NCBI GenBank assembly: GCA_039810045.1 | Contig: JBDHWF010000040.1 | Location: 1 to 27,590, forward strand | Direction: 5' to 3' | Origin: CADCWN01 sp039810045 | Lineage (GTDB): Bacteria > Chloroflexota > Chloroflexia > Thermomicrobiales > CADCWN01 | Length of the DNA stretch: 27,590 bases | Shown: positions 16,372 to 23,199 of the stretch, in pieces | Layout of the letters: each line of letters opens with the position of its first letter | Numbering within the stretch: the first letter of the stretch is position 1 | Notes under the pieces: model-generated | The model's input: the letters and a program-made list of their open reading frames with translations, nothing else | The model's database searches: none | What the model was told of the DNA's origin: nothing | Position numbers and translations under genes: made by a program

Positions 16372-16508
16372 GCGGATGTAGCTCAACTGGCAGAGCGCAA
16401 ATCTCCTCAGCGCATACCTTGCCCGCAACCGCGGTTGCGGGCCGACTGTTTGAGGGTTATCGACTATTCATCGTGTGGTTATGGGTTCGAATCCCGTCAT
16501 CCGCCCCA
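16372..16508 (+). ncRNA. Y RNA B: tRNA-like with the Y stem replacing the anticodon arm, encoded CCA
   Basis: Acceptor GCGGATG 16372-16378 pairs with CATCCGC 16498-16504, discriminator C, then CCA 16506-16508. The D arm (GCTC 16381, GAGC 16393) and T arm (ATGGG-TTCGAAT-CCCGT, 16481-16497) are canonical. The anticodon arm is replaced by about 85 bases: CCTTG 16417-16421, a perfect palindromic hairpin (GCCCGCAACC with GGTTGCGGGC, 16421-16442), CGAC, and GAGGGTTATCG (16452-16462). No sensible anticodon stem can be built. It starts only five bases after A ends, so RNase P-type processing from one transcript is plausible. Automatic tools may call it a broken or intron-containing tRNA. Confidence 0.8.
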
Positions 16509-16519
16509 ATTGGTGCATA

Positions 16520-16542
16520 GTGAGATAAGACGATTGTCTCAC
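16520..16542 (+). repeat. hairpin between Y RNAs B and C
   Basis: GTGAGA 16520-16525 pairs with TCTCAC 16537-16542. No T-run follows, so it looks like a processing spacer rather than a terminator. Confidence 0.35.
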
Positions 16543-16548
16543 GTTATG

Positions 16549-16678
16549 ACGGCTGTAGCTCAGTGGTAGAGCACTTTCCCTTGGCACTCCCCTTGCCTCG
16601 AAGGATTCCTTCTGGGCCGACTGTTGAGGGTTATCGATTGCAGATCAGGGGTCACAGGTTCGAATCCTGTCAGCCGTC
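16549..16678 (+). ncRNA. Y RNA C: tRNA-like with the Y stem replacing the anticodon arm
   Basis: Acceptor ACGGCTG 16549-16555 pairs with CAGCCGT 16671-16677 (one further G-C pair possible). D arm GCTC/GAGC at 16558 and 16569; T arm ACAGG-TTCGAAT-CCTGT 16654-16670. Between them: CCTTG 16591-16595, a hairpin GCCTCGAAGG 16595-16604 with CCTTCTGGGC 16608-16617 (one mismatch), CGAC, and GAGGGTTATCG 16626-16636, all as in B. CCCTTG 16578-16583 can pair with CAGGGG 16645-16650 as a lower stem. CCA is not encoded. The hairpin sequence differs from B while the flanking blocks are kept, which is what selection on an RNA structure would give. Confidence 0.8.
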
Positions 16679-16734
16679 CCCTAATGTACTGGTCTGACGA
16701 TCAGATGACGATCAGCAACTGATCACGTACAATG

Positions 16735-16757
16735 CCTCCACACAATCATTGTGGAGG
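16735..16757 (+). repeat. hairpin between Y RNAs C and D
   Basis: CCTCCACA 16735-16742 pairs with TGTGGAGG 16750-16757 around loop CAATCAT. Just upstream, GACGATCAG occurs twice within 16696-16716. No T-run; possible processing signal or weak terminator. Confidence 0.4.
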
Positions 16758-16764
16758 GTCGTTC

Positions 16765-16868
16765 AACAGTGTAGCTCAATGGTGAGCGTGTCAGGACTCC
16801 CTGGAACCTTGCTGAGGAGGCATCGGGAGACCTGAAGGTGGGTGGTTCGATTCCCCCCACTGTTGCCA
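16765..16868 (+). ncRNA. tRNA-like element D, related to Y RNAs B and C but lacking the Y stem
   Basis: Acceptor AACAGTG 16765-16771 pairs with CACTGTT 16858-16864, then G and encoded CCA (16866-16868). D arm GCTC/GAGC at 16774 and 16784; T arm GGTGG-TTCGATT-CCCCC 16841-16857 with one mismatch. The middle has CCTTG (16807-16811) directly followed by CTGAGG and ATCG (16822-16825): the same outer blocks as B and C, but the hairpin and CCGAC are missing. TCAGG-A-CTCCC 16791-16801 pairs with GGGAG-A-CCTGA 16825-16835. At 104 bases it is neither a normal tRNA nor a complete Y RNA; it may be a Y RNA that lost Ro60 binding. Isotype cannot be assigned. Confidence 0.65.
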
Positions 16869-16869
16869 C

Positions 16870-16914
16870 GGTGGGCCGATATGCCTGAATTGGCGGGCGT
16901 ATGTCTTTGCCCAT
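16870..16914 (+). promoter_or_regulatory. Y-stem-like element E in the Ro60 mRNA leader
   Basis: TGGGC 16872-16876 followed by CGA, and TTTGCCCA 16906-16913, reproduce the two strands of the Ro60-type stem of Y RNA A (GTGGGC-CGA and CCTTGCCCAC) around a loop of about 32 bases without any T arm. It ends eight bases before the GGAGG of the Ro60 gene. It may be a short Y RNA, a remnant, or a site where Ro60 binds its own message; none is proven. Confidence 0.45.
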
Positions 16915-16933
16915 ACGATTCTGGAGGTGGGTT

Positions 16934-18619
16934 ATGACCTATCTACGACAGTTCCTGACCCGACGCACGCCGCAGCATACCCCGATTCCTGGCTCAACGC
17001 AGACCCCCAACAGCGCTGGTGGCTACGCCTGGGCGGTCGATGACTGGACGAGACTGGACCGTTTTCTCATTCTGGGAAATGAGGGCGGCACGTATTACGC
17101 GACCGAGCAAGCACTCACCGCTGAAAATGCGGCGGCGGTGCTGCGCTGTATCGCTGCTGATAGTAAGCGGGCGGTTGAGCGGATCGTGGCTATAGCAGAA
17201 GATGGACGGGCACCCAAGAATGATCCCGCGCTGTTTGCGCTGGCGCTGGCGACCGCCTTTGCTGATGATGATGGCCGTAAGGCGGCGCTGGCTGCCTTGC
17301 CTCGCGTGGCTCGCACTGGCACACACCTGCTGCACTTTGCCGCATTTGTGGAAGGGTATCGTGGGTGGGGGCGTGGTCTGCGACGGGCGGTTGCTTCGTG
17401 GTACGAAGGGAGAACTGAGCGCGATCTCGCCTATCAGTTAGTGAAGTACCGTGGACGTGATGGCTGGTCACACCGCGATCTGCTGCGGTTATCGCATCCA
17501 AAGCCGACCAGCGATGCGCGGCGGATTCTTTATGGTTGGACGACGCAGGGCTGGCCGGGGGTTGGCGACGATCCTCACCCAGACGAAGCATTGTTATTGC
17601 TCTGGGCCTCGGATCGCGCGAAGCGGGCGTCCACCGTTTGGGAGATCGTCTGGCTGATCCGCGACTATCGGCTACCGCGTGAAGCGGTACCAACGCAGTG
17701 GTTGCAGGATGCTGCCGTCTGGGAGGCGTTACTGCCAGAGATGCCGATTGGGGCCACAATCCGTAACCTGGCAACAATGACGCGGTTGGGCCTCCTGGCT
17801 CCTGGCGGAGAAGCAACGCGGATTGTCGTTGAGCGGTTGAGTAATGATGAGCAGTTGCGGCGGGCGCGAATTCATCCCATTGCCATCCTGACGGCAATGC
17901 TTACGTATAGCGCTGGGCGGGGAGTGCGGGGCAAGCATACCTGGGAGCCTGTGCCCGCGATTATTGATGCGCTTGATGCTGCCTTCTATCGGTCGTTTGA
18001 TAATGTTGTGGCGACTGGGAAGCGCTGGCTGCTGGCAATCGATATTTCTGGCTCAATGGATAGCGGAATGGTTGCAGGAGTGCGTGGCCTTACCCCACGC
18101 GTCGCTGCCGGTGCGTTGGCGTTGCTCACGGCCTCGACCGAGCCACACTACACGATGGTGGCATTCACGGCGGCCCAGAGCGGCAATATCGGGGGGCAGT
18201 GGGGCGGTGGGATGCCTGGATTGACTCCGCTGACGATCAGCCCCCGCCAGCGACTGGATGATGTGACAAAGGCGATGGCTGCCCTGCCGATGGGTGGGAC
18301 TGACTGTGCTTTGCCGATTACCTGGGCAACAGCACGTCAGCAGGAGTTTGACGTATTCATGGTGCTGACTGATAACGAAACCTGGGCGGGAAAGATCCAC
18401 CCTGCCCAGGCGTTGCAGGAATACCGTCAGAAGGTCAACGCTGAGGCGAAGCTGGTGGTGGTGGGTATGACTGCCAGCGACTTCACGATTGCCGACCCGA
18501 ACGATCCGGGGATGCTTGATGTTGTTGGCTTCGATACCGCAGCGCCAACGATTATCGCTAACTTTGCGACTGGCGGTGCTAGTAGTATGGCCCTCGATAG
18601 TGAGGATACTGACGAGTAG
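16934..18619 (+). CDS. rsr: Ro60/Rsr ortholog: TROVE-domain Y RNA-binding ring protein
   Basis: The start at 16934 is chosen because GGAGG lies at 16923-16927; the upstream in-frame ATG at 16901 falls inside the Y-like element. The 561-residue protein has the TROVE HEAT-repeat ring over about residues 25-340: GGYAWAVDDWTRLDRFLILG and EGGTYY, then LFALALATAF and the hallmark VKYRGRDGWSHRDLLRLSHP. A vWA-like domain follows at about 360-550, with MIDAS-type DISGSM, GGTDCALP and LTDNETW. Ro60 orthologs bind Y RNAs on the outside of the ring and take single-stranded RNA ends in the cavity; in Deinococcus a Y RNA tethers Rsr to PNPase for structured RNA decay, and Rsr helps rRNA maturation and stress survival. 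Y RNA genes lie directly upstream, as in other bacteria. Confidence 0.95.
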   Translation: MTYLRQFLTRRTPQHTPIPGSTQTPNSAGGYAWAVDDWTRLDRFLILGNEGGTYYATEQALTAENAAAVLRCIAADSKRAVERIVAIAEDGRAPKNDPALFALALATAFADDDGRKAALAALPRVARTGTHLLHFAAFVEGYRGWGRGLRRAVASWYEGRTERDLAYQLVKYRGRDGWSHRDLLRLSHPKPTSDARRILYGWTTQGWPGVGDDPHPDEALLLLWASDRAKRASTVWEIVWLIRDYRLPREAVPTQWLQDAAVWEALLPEMPIGATIRNLATMTRLGLLAPGGEATRIVVERLSNDEQLRRARIHPIAILTAMLTYSAGRGVRGKHTWEPVPAIIDALDAAFYRSFDNVVATGKRWLLAIDISGSMDSGMVAGVRGLTPRVAAGALALLTASTEPHYTMVAFTAAQSGNIGGQWGGGMPGLTPLTISPRQRLDDVTKAMAALPMGGTDCALPITWATARQQEFDVFMVLTDNETWAGKIHPAQALQEYRQKVNAEAKLVVVGMTASDFTIADPNDPGMLDVVGFDTAAPTIIANFATGGASSMALDSEDTDE

Positions 18620-18647
18620 TGGTTGTTGTTTTTCCTGAGCTTCAAGG

Positions 18648-18685
18648 CGACCCTGGCGGTGAAACCACCACCAGGGTCGTTTATT
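18648..18685 (+). terminator. intrinsic terminator of the Ro60 gene
   Basis: CGACCCTGG 18648-18656 pairs with CCAGGGTCG 18671-18679, with a further GGTG/CACC inner stem, followed by TTTATT. It separates rsr from the convergent M20 gene. Confidence 0.75.
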
Positions 18686-18714
18686 CTCCCGGTGTTTTGT
18701 GGGCCACTATTCAT

Positions 18715-19935
18715 TTAGGATAGATAGGCAAGGATTGTGCGGACATAGACTCTGGCAGCAGCATGAACCTCGGCCAATCGTACAAACTCATTGACCTGAT
18801 GAGGAATCAGGGTATCTCCTGGGCCGTAGGTGACGAGTGGGATACCGCGTTCGCGCCAGAGGATCGTGCCATCGGTGGTGCCAGGGACGCCACCGAACGG
18901 TGGGGCAGCGCCCCACTCTGCGGTGTGGGCGGCAACGATAGTGGCGACCAAAGGCTCGGTCGGGTCAGTGGCCGTTGCTGGACGGTCATCGATCACGGTG
19001 ATCGTGATCTGCCGTTCTGGGTAGCGTTGCTCAACGGTGTTGGCTAACGCTCGCAGCCGATTCATGATCAGGGGGTGCGGGGTCTCGGGAATCGTGCGAA
19101 TATCGAGATAGGCGGCGGCGTAGTCGGGGATGACATTCATCTGCGCCGCAGTTCCTGCACTCAGCACTGTTGGGGTGATATAGGGTTCATCTAGATATTG
19201 ATGGACGCCAAATTCCTGGCGCAGGGCTGATTCGAGCTCTTCACAGCCCGCCAGGAAGGCGACGAGTGCCAGGAGAGGATTAGCGCCCGCGTGCGGCATC
19301 GCACCGTGCGCCATGCGCCCTTGCACCGCTATGTGCAGGCGAAGCGCCCCTTTTTGGGCGATGCAAACTCTCCCACCCTCTGGTTCACAGATCAGGGCAG
19401 CGGTAGCGTGATCGGCGTGGCCCCGCGCTACGAAATCTTTGATCCCCAACATCAACCCTTCTTCATCGGCAACGATTGCCAGCACAATTGTTCCTGAGAA
19501 ATCGGCCCCGCTTTGTTGAATGGCGCGCACGGCAAATAGCGCGGCGGCAACACCGCCCTTCATATCGGCAGTGCCACGGCCATAGAGCTTGCCATCAATG
19601 ATGGTGGCCGCAAAAGGCGGATATTGCCAGGTCGACTGATCGCCAGGTGTGACGACATCAGTATGGCCTTCAATAATTAACCGCCGCCCATGATCGGGAC
19701 GATTGCCAGTGAGGGTGGCGATGATATTGGGCCGCCCAGGGGCAACTTCTTCCCACAGCGGCGACCACCCCCATGCTGTCAGCAGGTTAAAGACCGTGCG
19801 GGCGGCTGGTTCCTCGGTCGTGCCACGTTGCGGATCGTAGACACTCTCGGCCTGGACGAACTGACACAGGAACTGCTCAAGGGCGGCTTCGTTTGTTTGC
19901 AACGCCGCCAAAGTATCGGCAAGGCTACACATCAT
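18715..19935 (-). CDS. M20-family ArgE/DapE-type deacylase
   Basis: The frame is open further upstream, but the ATG at 19935 is preferred: GAGAGGGAG lies five bases upstream. The 406-residue protein has H91 in HTDVV, D124 in GRGTADMKGG, the ADEEG metal-bridging pair, CEPEGGRVCIAQKG and GAMPHAGANPLLAL in the dimerisation domain, and PGTTDGTILWRERGIP near the C-terminus. This is the acetylornithine deacetylase / succinyl-diaminopimelate desuccinylase family, cytoplasmic Zn2+ amidases. dapA and dapB lie 5 kb away, but the family's substrates vary and a DapE role cannot be claimed. It is unlike the other M20 protein in the window, so they are not a recent duplication. Confidence 0.88.
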   Translation of the reverse strand: MMCSLADTLAALQTNEAALEQFLCQFVQAESVYDPQRGTTEEPAARTVFNLLTAWGWSPLWEEVAPGRPNIIATLTGNRPDHGRRLIIEGHTDVVTPGDQSTWQYPPFAATIIDGKLYGRGTADMKGGVAAALFAVRAIQQSGADFSGTIVLAIVADEEGLMLGIKDFVARGHADHATAALICEPEGGRVCIAQKGALRLHIAVQGRMAHGAMPHAGANPLLALVAFLAGCEELESALRQEFGVHQYLDEPYITPTVLSAGTAAQMNVIPDYAAAYLDIRTIPETPHPLIMNRLRALANTVEQRYPERQITITVIDDRPATATDPTEPLVATIVAAHTAEWGAAPPFGGVPGTTDGTILWRERGIPLVTYGPGDTLIPHQVNEFVRLAEVHAAARVYVRTILAYLS

Positions 19936-20027
19936 AGTTACTCCCTCTCTGGTAGTATTCGGCATAGTATAATGCAGTGCTTTTGGTATGGAACCTGCAA
20001 TATTCGTAGCGAAGGTAGGAAGCGAAA

Positions 20028-20066
20028 TTGCGTTTTTCACCATGATCAGGTATGCTGTACGTACAG
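20028..20066 (+). promoter_or_regulatory. promoter and palindromic operator of the receiver-like gene
   Basis: TTGCGT 20028-20033 and TATGCT 20051-20056 are 17 bases apart. The 12-base palindrome CTGTACGTACAG (20055-20066) overlaps the expected start near 20063 and extends to TACGTACAGTT (20058-20068), which recurs at the next promoter. Confidence 0.5.
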
Positions 20067-20093
20067 TTCCCTGATCCTAGCATAGAGGGATTG

Positions 20094-20486
20094 ATGAATC
20101 GACCGAAGCGTTTGAGCCTGCTGATCGGCCACGACCTCCTTATTTTTGGATTGGCGAATGCCCTACGCTCTCGTGGTGAACGGGTAATCGTACGTGATAG
20201 CAGTGAACAAACAATTGCGGGATTGGACGATCAACCACCCCCAGATCTGATTCTGCTTGACTTATTAGTGGCTCGCCGACACGACTTTGCGCTTGTGCGG
20301 TCATTACGGGCGACCGAGACCCTTGCGACAGTGCCAATCATTGTCTTAGCGTCGGGGACGCTTGGCCCCGAGCGCGAGCAACTTGAAGATCAGCTCTGTG
20401 CTTTAGGGGTGCGCCCGATGCTTGATCCGCACGAGTTAGAAGATCTGCTCTCAGTCATGGCTTGCTCACTTGATTCCGTTGCGTAG
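20094..20486 (+). CDS. receiver-like (CheY-fold) protein, degenerate
   Basis: ATG 20094 follows GAGGGA; an upstream in-frame start at 20052 would overlap the promoter. The 130-residue product folds like a response-regulator receiver: LSLLIGHDLLIFGLANALRS, then PDLILLDLLVAR with the phospho-accepting position in LLDLL, VPIIVLASGT in the fourth strand, and VRPMLDPHELEDLL at the end. Two features are off: the acidic pair after the first strand is reduced to GHD, and the conserved Lys near the end (KP) is replaced by LDP. It is therefore probably not phosphorylated in the usual way. No histidine kinase or output domain is nearby. It is a stand-alone protein, function unknown. Confidence 0.8.
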   Translation: MNRPKRLSLLIGHDLLIFGLANALRSRGERVIVRDSSEQTIAGLDDQPPPDLILLDLLVARRHDFALVRSLRATETLATVPIIVLASGTLGPEREQLEDQLCALGVRPMLDPHELEDLLSVMACSLDSVA

Positions 20487-20500
20487 CACCCTGGGCTGAT

Positions 20501-20541
20501 TTCGTAACGAGTATGTAATTTCCTTTATAATACGTACAGTT
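20501..20541 (+). promoter_or_regulatory. promoter of the 20653 gene with the same TACGTACAGTT motif
   Basis: A perfect TATAAT (20526-20531) runs into TACGTACAGTT (20531-20541). A weak -35 (TTCGTA 20501-20506) lies 19 bases upstream. The leader to ATG 20653 is about 115 bases. Confidence 0.45.
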
Positions 20542-20652
20542 GAGCGCGTGACCTCACCTGCAATATAATCATCACCAAAGAATCGTTACTGCGGTAAAAC
20601 AGTCTGTTGGGTGGTTTCCTAGTAGAATACTGCTAATGGGAGATGGAAAATC

Positions 20653-21009
20653 ATGGAAGCCTCAACGGTTATTCCAGATGAATGGATTATTGGGTGTCGG
20701 GCCTTGCGGGAAACGTTGGCTGGTCGTCTTGATGCAGGTACCACCGTTGCTGCACGGCACTTGGTTTGGTCGCTCCTGCAGCGGCTGCGCCATTCGCAAT
20801 CAATCAGCGAACTTGGTGAGGAGTTTAACAGTGCGGCCCGTTGGTCGCGGATCATGCGGCCTTTCTGTACTGAAGAAGAGACAGTGCGCTGGATTGTGCT
20901 GGCGGCGTTTGCTGCCCGCCTGATGGAATTGCTCCGTGGTCGTGATCTTGAATCGCTGGAGCGGCTACCGCGCCCCCTACTCTCTGAGTTTGTGGTCAAC
21001 GAAATCTAG
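20653..21009 (+). CDS. small helical protein of unknown function
   Basis: ATG 20653 follows GGGAGATGGA. The 118-residue product is helical and carries no signal peptide: WIIGCRALRETLAGRLDAGT, SLLQRLRHSQSISELGEEFN, then FCTEEETVRWIVLAAFAARL and LPRPLLSEFVVNEI. I do not recognise the family. It shares a putative operator with the receiver-like gene upstream, which suggests common control, but no function can be assigned. Confidence 0.75.
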   Translation: MEASTVIPDEWIIGCRALRETLAGRLDAGTTVAARHLVWSLLQRLRHSQSISELGEEFNSAARWSRIMRPFCTEEETVRWIVLAAFAARLMELLRGRDLESLERLPRPLLSEFVVNEI

Positions 21010-21195
21010 AACTGCGAAAACCTGGCGAATAGTGTATCGTATCCTCACCCAGATCTGAGCGAGGGTCTGTCGATTACCCACCGATAATTCGGGGCTTGGT
21101 TGACGCTTGCGTATCGGGCCGAAACAAGTAGTGCCTGTGGTTCGTAGATGAGGTAAATCTCCTGAGCAATTGCTAGTCTGCTGGAGGCAACAGCC

Positions 21196-22014
21196 GTGAG
21201 TACTGCATTTCCCCCACTTCCTCACGCCGAAGCGACAGCACTCTATGTTGGGTCGGCGCAGGGGCAACTTGGCCCCATTCGACTGTCTGATCTGGTGGCC
21301 CAATATCGGGCGGGGCAAATTCCTGCTGATAGCGCGATCTGGTACGAGGGATTGCCGCATTGGGTGCCATTATTTGATCATCCTGAGTTGCGCGGACAGC
21401 TTGGTTTTGGTGGTGCGCCAGCTGGCGGACAGCAGGTTGCTCGTGCAGCAGCCAGCACGGACGACGAACTAGATCGGCAATTTGGGGAGTTGATCCAGGG
21501 CAGTTGGGACTATTTCAACGCCAACCTCTTTGCGCATCAGGTTGATGAAGCATTTGTTGGTGCGGTAATTACCAGCACCCTTGACCAGGGATACTCCCTG
21601 ATTGACCTGACCAGCGATGGCACAAACCACTACTTGCGTTTTCAGCAGATGGTTGAACATAAGCGGATGATTTATCAATTGCAACACCTCGCCCGTACCC
21701 CTGCAGAGGCCAAAGTATTGGGCCACGTCGCAAGCGTGACGATTGGCTATGGCGAGCGGGTGCATAACCTGGGACGGATCTGGGGAGCTGTGAAAGCTGA
21801 ATACAAGAGTGGCTATATTCAGTCGGCAGAACCAGGGACAATCACGATCGATGCTGATCTGGAGTCTGGCTATATTTACGCGCAGATCGATCTCTATTGG
21901 AATATCACCGATTATATCGACGACCACTATCAGACGGACTACGCGAAACTATCCAAGCACGTTGGGGCAACCATTCATGCCTTGCGGAAATACCTCCACG
22001 GGCGGATCAGTTAG
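21196..22014 (+). CDS. GYF_2 (DUF4339)-like N-terminus fused to an unknown domain
   Basis: The start is GTG 21196 with TGGAGG eight bases upstream. The 272-residue product begins with LYVGSAQGQLGPIRLSDLVAQ followed by YRAGQIPADSAIWYEGLPHWVPL (about residues 16-60), the pattern of GYF_2 domains, which bind proline-rich peptides or recruit membrane factors. A Gly/Ala linker follows, then a soluble domain of about 190 residues (SWDYFNANLFAHQVDEAFVG to LSKHVGATIHALRKYLHG) that I do not recognise. There are no membrane segments. It is followed 29 bases later by another unknown gene of similar style, probably in one operon. Confidence 0.78.
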   Translation: MSTAFPPLPHAEATALYVGSAQGQLGPIRLSDLVAQYRAGQIPADSAIWYEGLPHWVPLFDHPELRGQLGFGGAPAGGQQVARAAASTDDELDRQFGELIQGSWDYFNANLFAHQVDEAFVGAVITSTLDQGYSLIDLTSDGTNHYLRFQQMVEHKRMIYQLQHLARTPAEAKVLGHVASVTIGYGERVHNLGRIWGAVKAEYKSGYIQSAEPGTITIDADLESGYIYAQIDLYWNITDYIDDHYQTDYAKLSKHVGATIHALRKYLHGRIS

Positions 22015-22043
22015 ATCCTGCACACTAAGCGAGGGGTAACACC

Positions 22044-22571
22044 ATGATCAGTATCCTCAATAAGTTCAATAATCGTGCCGAAGTTCGTGAGTCGAAAGAC
22101 GAGATTTTGGTTGGCGAGATTGTGCGGGCGATGGCGCGGCAAGGCTACATCAGTATCAAGTATGCCGCCAGCAGCGATATGCAGCGCGTCTCATTCAAGT
22201 CGATCCAGGATCCCGTGTTAGCCTACATCCACATTACGCTGGATCGTAAGACAGGCGGTGGGGCGATATCGTCGGCGATCATCGGCGTCAAGGCGACCTT
22301 GACGATTACAGCTGAGGTGAAGAACTATATCGCCGATCCTGATGACTTAGTGGCGATGTATCGTACTGATCTGGCGAACCTTTTTCGGTTGCCAGTGTTG
22401 GGTGGGGTGAAGCTCAACCACGAATTGAACAGCGTTTTTGCGACAACCACCAAGATAATCGAGATTAACCATTATGTGCTGAAAGGCGAGGAAGGCACGC
22501 AACGGTTGATCGAATTGTTGCACGGCACGATCAATGACCTACGTGAACGCTTGCGACAGTATAAGAAGTAG
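22044..22571 (+). CDS. protein of unknown function, operon partner of the GYF_2 protein
   Basis: ATG 22044 follows GAGGGG. The 175-residue product is soluble: ILVGEIVRAMARQGYISIKY, a central beta-rich KTGGGAISSAIIGVKATLTI followed by TAEVKNYIADPDDL, and a helical end TQRLIELLHGTINDLRERLR. The alternation of beta strands with a C-terminal helix resembles small chaperone-like folds, but no motif allows a family call. The short gap to the upstream gene and shared strand suggest cotranscription. The closing helix has the same look as the C-terminus of the upstream protein, which may reflect a distant relationship or nothing more. Confidence 0.75.
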   Translation: MISILNKFNNRAEVRESKDEILVGEIVRAMARQGYISIKYAASSDMQRVSFKSIQDPVLAYIHITLDRKTGGGAISSAIIGVKATLTITAEVKNYIADPDDLVAMYRTDLANLFRLPVLGGVKLNHELNSVFATTTKIIEINHYVLKGEEGTQRLIELLHGTINDLRERLRQYKK

Positions 22572-22631
22572 ATCGTAGATGGTACCTGATCGATTCAGGT
22601 GTAACCGCGCCGAAAACAGATCGCTCGTGCG

Positions 22632-23093
22632 TCAGTCGATCAGATAAAGTTGCGATTCGGGGCCACCAACCGTGATGGTTGCGGCGATGTGGCGCACTGC
22701 CGCGCGTTGGGCGCTGGCGAGCAGGCGTGCGATCGCCTCATCAATACTGCACCAGGCAAAGTCACTGTAATCAGGCGAGAGGATCACTGGGCCTGGCCCT
22801 TCGCACAGCGCAGCAAAGACCGGGGTGAGCGCGATAGAGTCGCTGAAGTGATCATAGAACTGGCTGACGATATCGGCACTATAGACCTGGGTTGGCTCGA
22901 CGCCAATTGACTGGCGTAACTCGCGCAACGCCGCGCCATACGCACTCTCTCCCTGCCGGACCTTGGTGTGCACCGCGTGCCAGGTGCCGCCGAGCGTCGT
23001 GCCGGGCCGGCGTAGTAGCACGAGGAATTGGGCGCGGCCATTGACTCGCCGAAAAGGGTAGATATCGACACTATCGCTGATCAGTCGCGGCAT
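22632..23093 (-). CDS. Nudix-fold protein with a degenerate catalytic box
   Basis: ATG 23093 is chosen, with CGGAG five bases upstream; ATG 23096 and an upstream in-frame ATG at 23132 are less likely. The 153-residue product has the Nudix frame: VDIYPFRRVNGRAQFLVLLR, GGTWHAVHTKVRQGESAYG then AALRELRQSIGV. Against the Nudix consensus, the first Gly is Thr and the EE of REUxEExGU is QS, while the middle Glu and RE are kept. Loss of these metal ligands argues against ordinary hydrolysis; it may bind a nucleotide without cutting it. It has no clear partner. Confidence 0.82.
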   Translation of the reverse strand: MPRLISDSVDIYPFRRVNGRAQFLVLLRRPGTTLGGTWHAVHTKVRQGESAYGAALRELRQSIGVEPTQVYSADIVSQFYDHFSDSIALTPVFAALCEGPGPVILSPDYSDFAWCSIDEAIARLLASAQRAAVRHIAATITVGGPESQLYLID

Positions 23094-23199
23094 CATTACT
23101 CCGATCATCTTTACAGGCAGGGACAGTAGCACTGGTCGCGATACAGCGTCTGCCTACAGGGCGAAGGTTGCATGGTAGGTGCCTACCACTGCACCTGCA

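Noticed and set aside
16372..16678. tRNA genes with group I introns
   Set aside because: The inserts are too short (about 60 bases) and lack the conserved P, Q, R and S elements. No exon pair restores an anticodon stem; the Y RNA reading with an adjacent rsr explains them better.
16372..16868. tmRNA or selenocysteine tRNA
   Set aside because: No tag reading frame or pseudoknot ring, and no long variable arm with a UCA anticodon.
16901..16933. N-terminal extension of Ro60 from ATG 16901
   Set aside because: No ribosome binding site there; it falls in the Y-like element, and ATG 16934 has GGAGG at proper distance.
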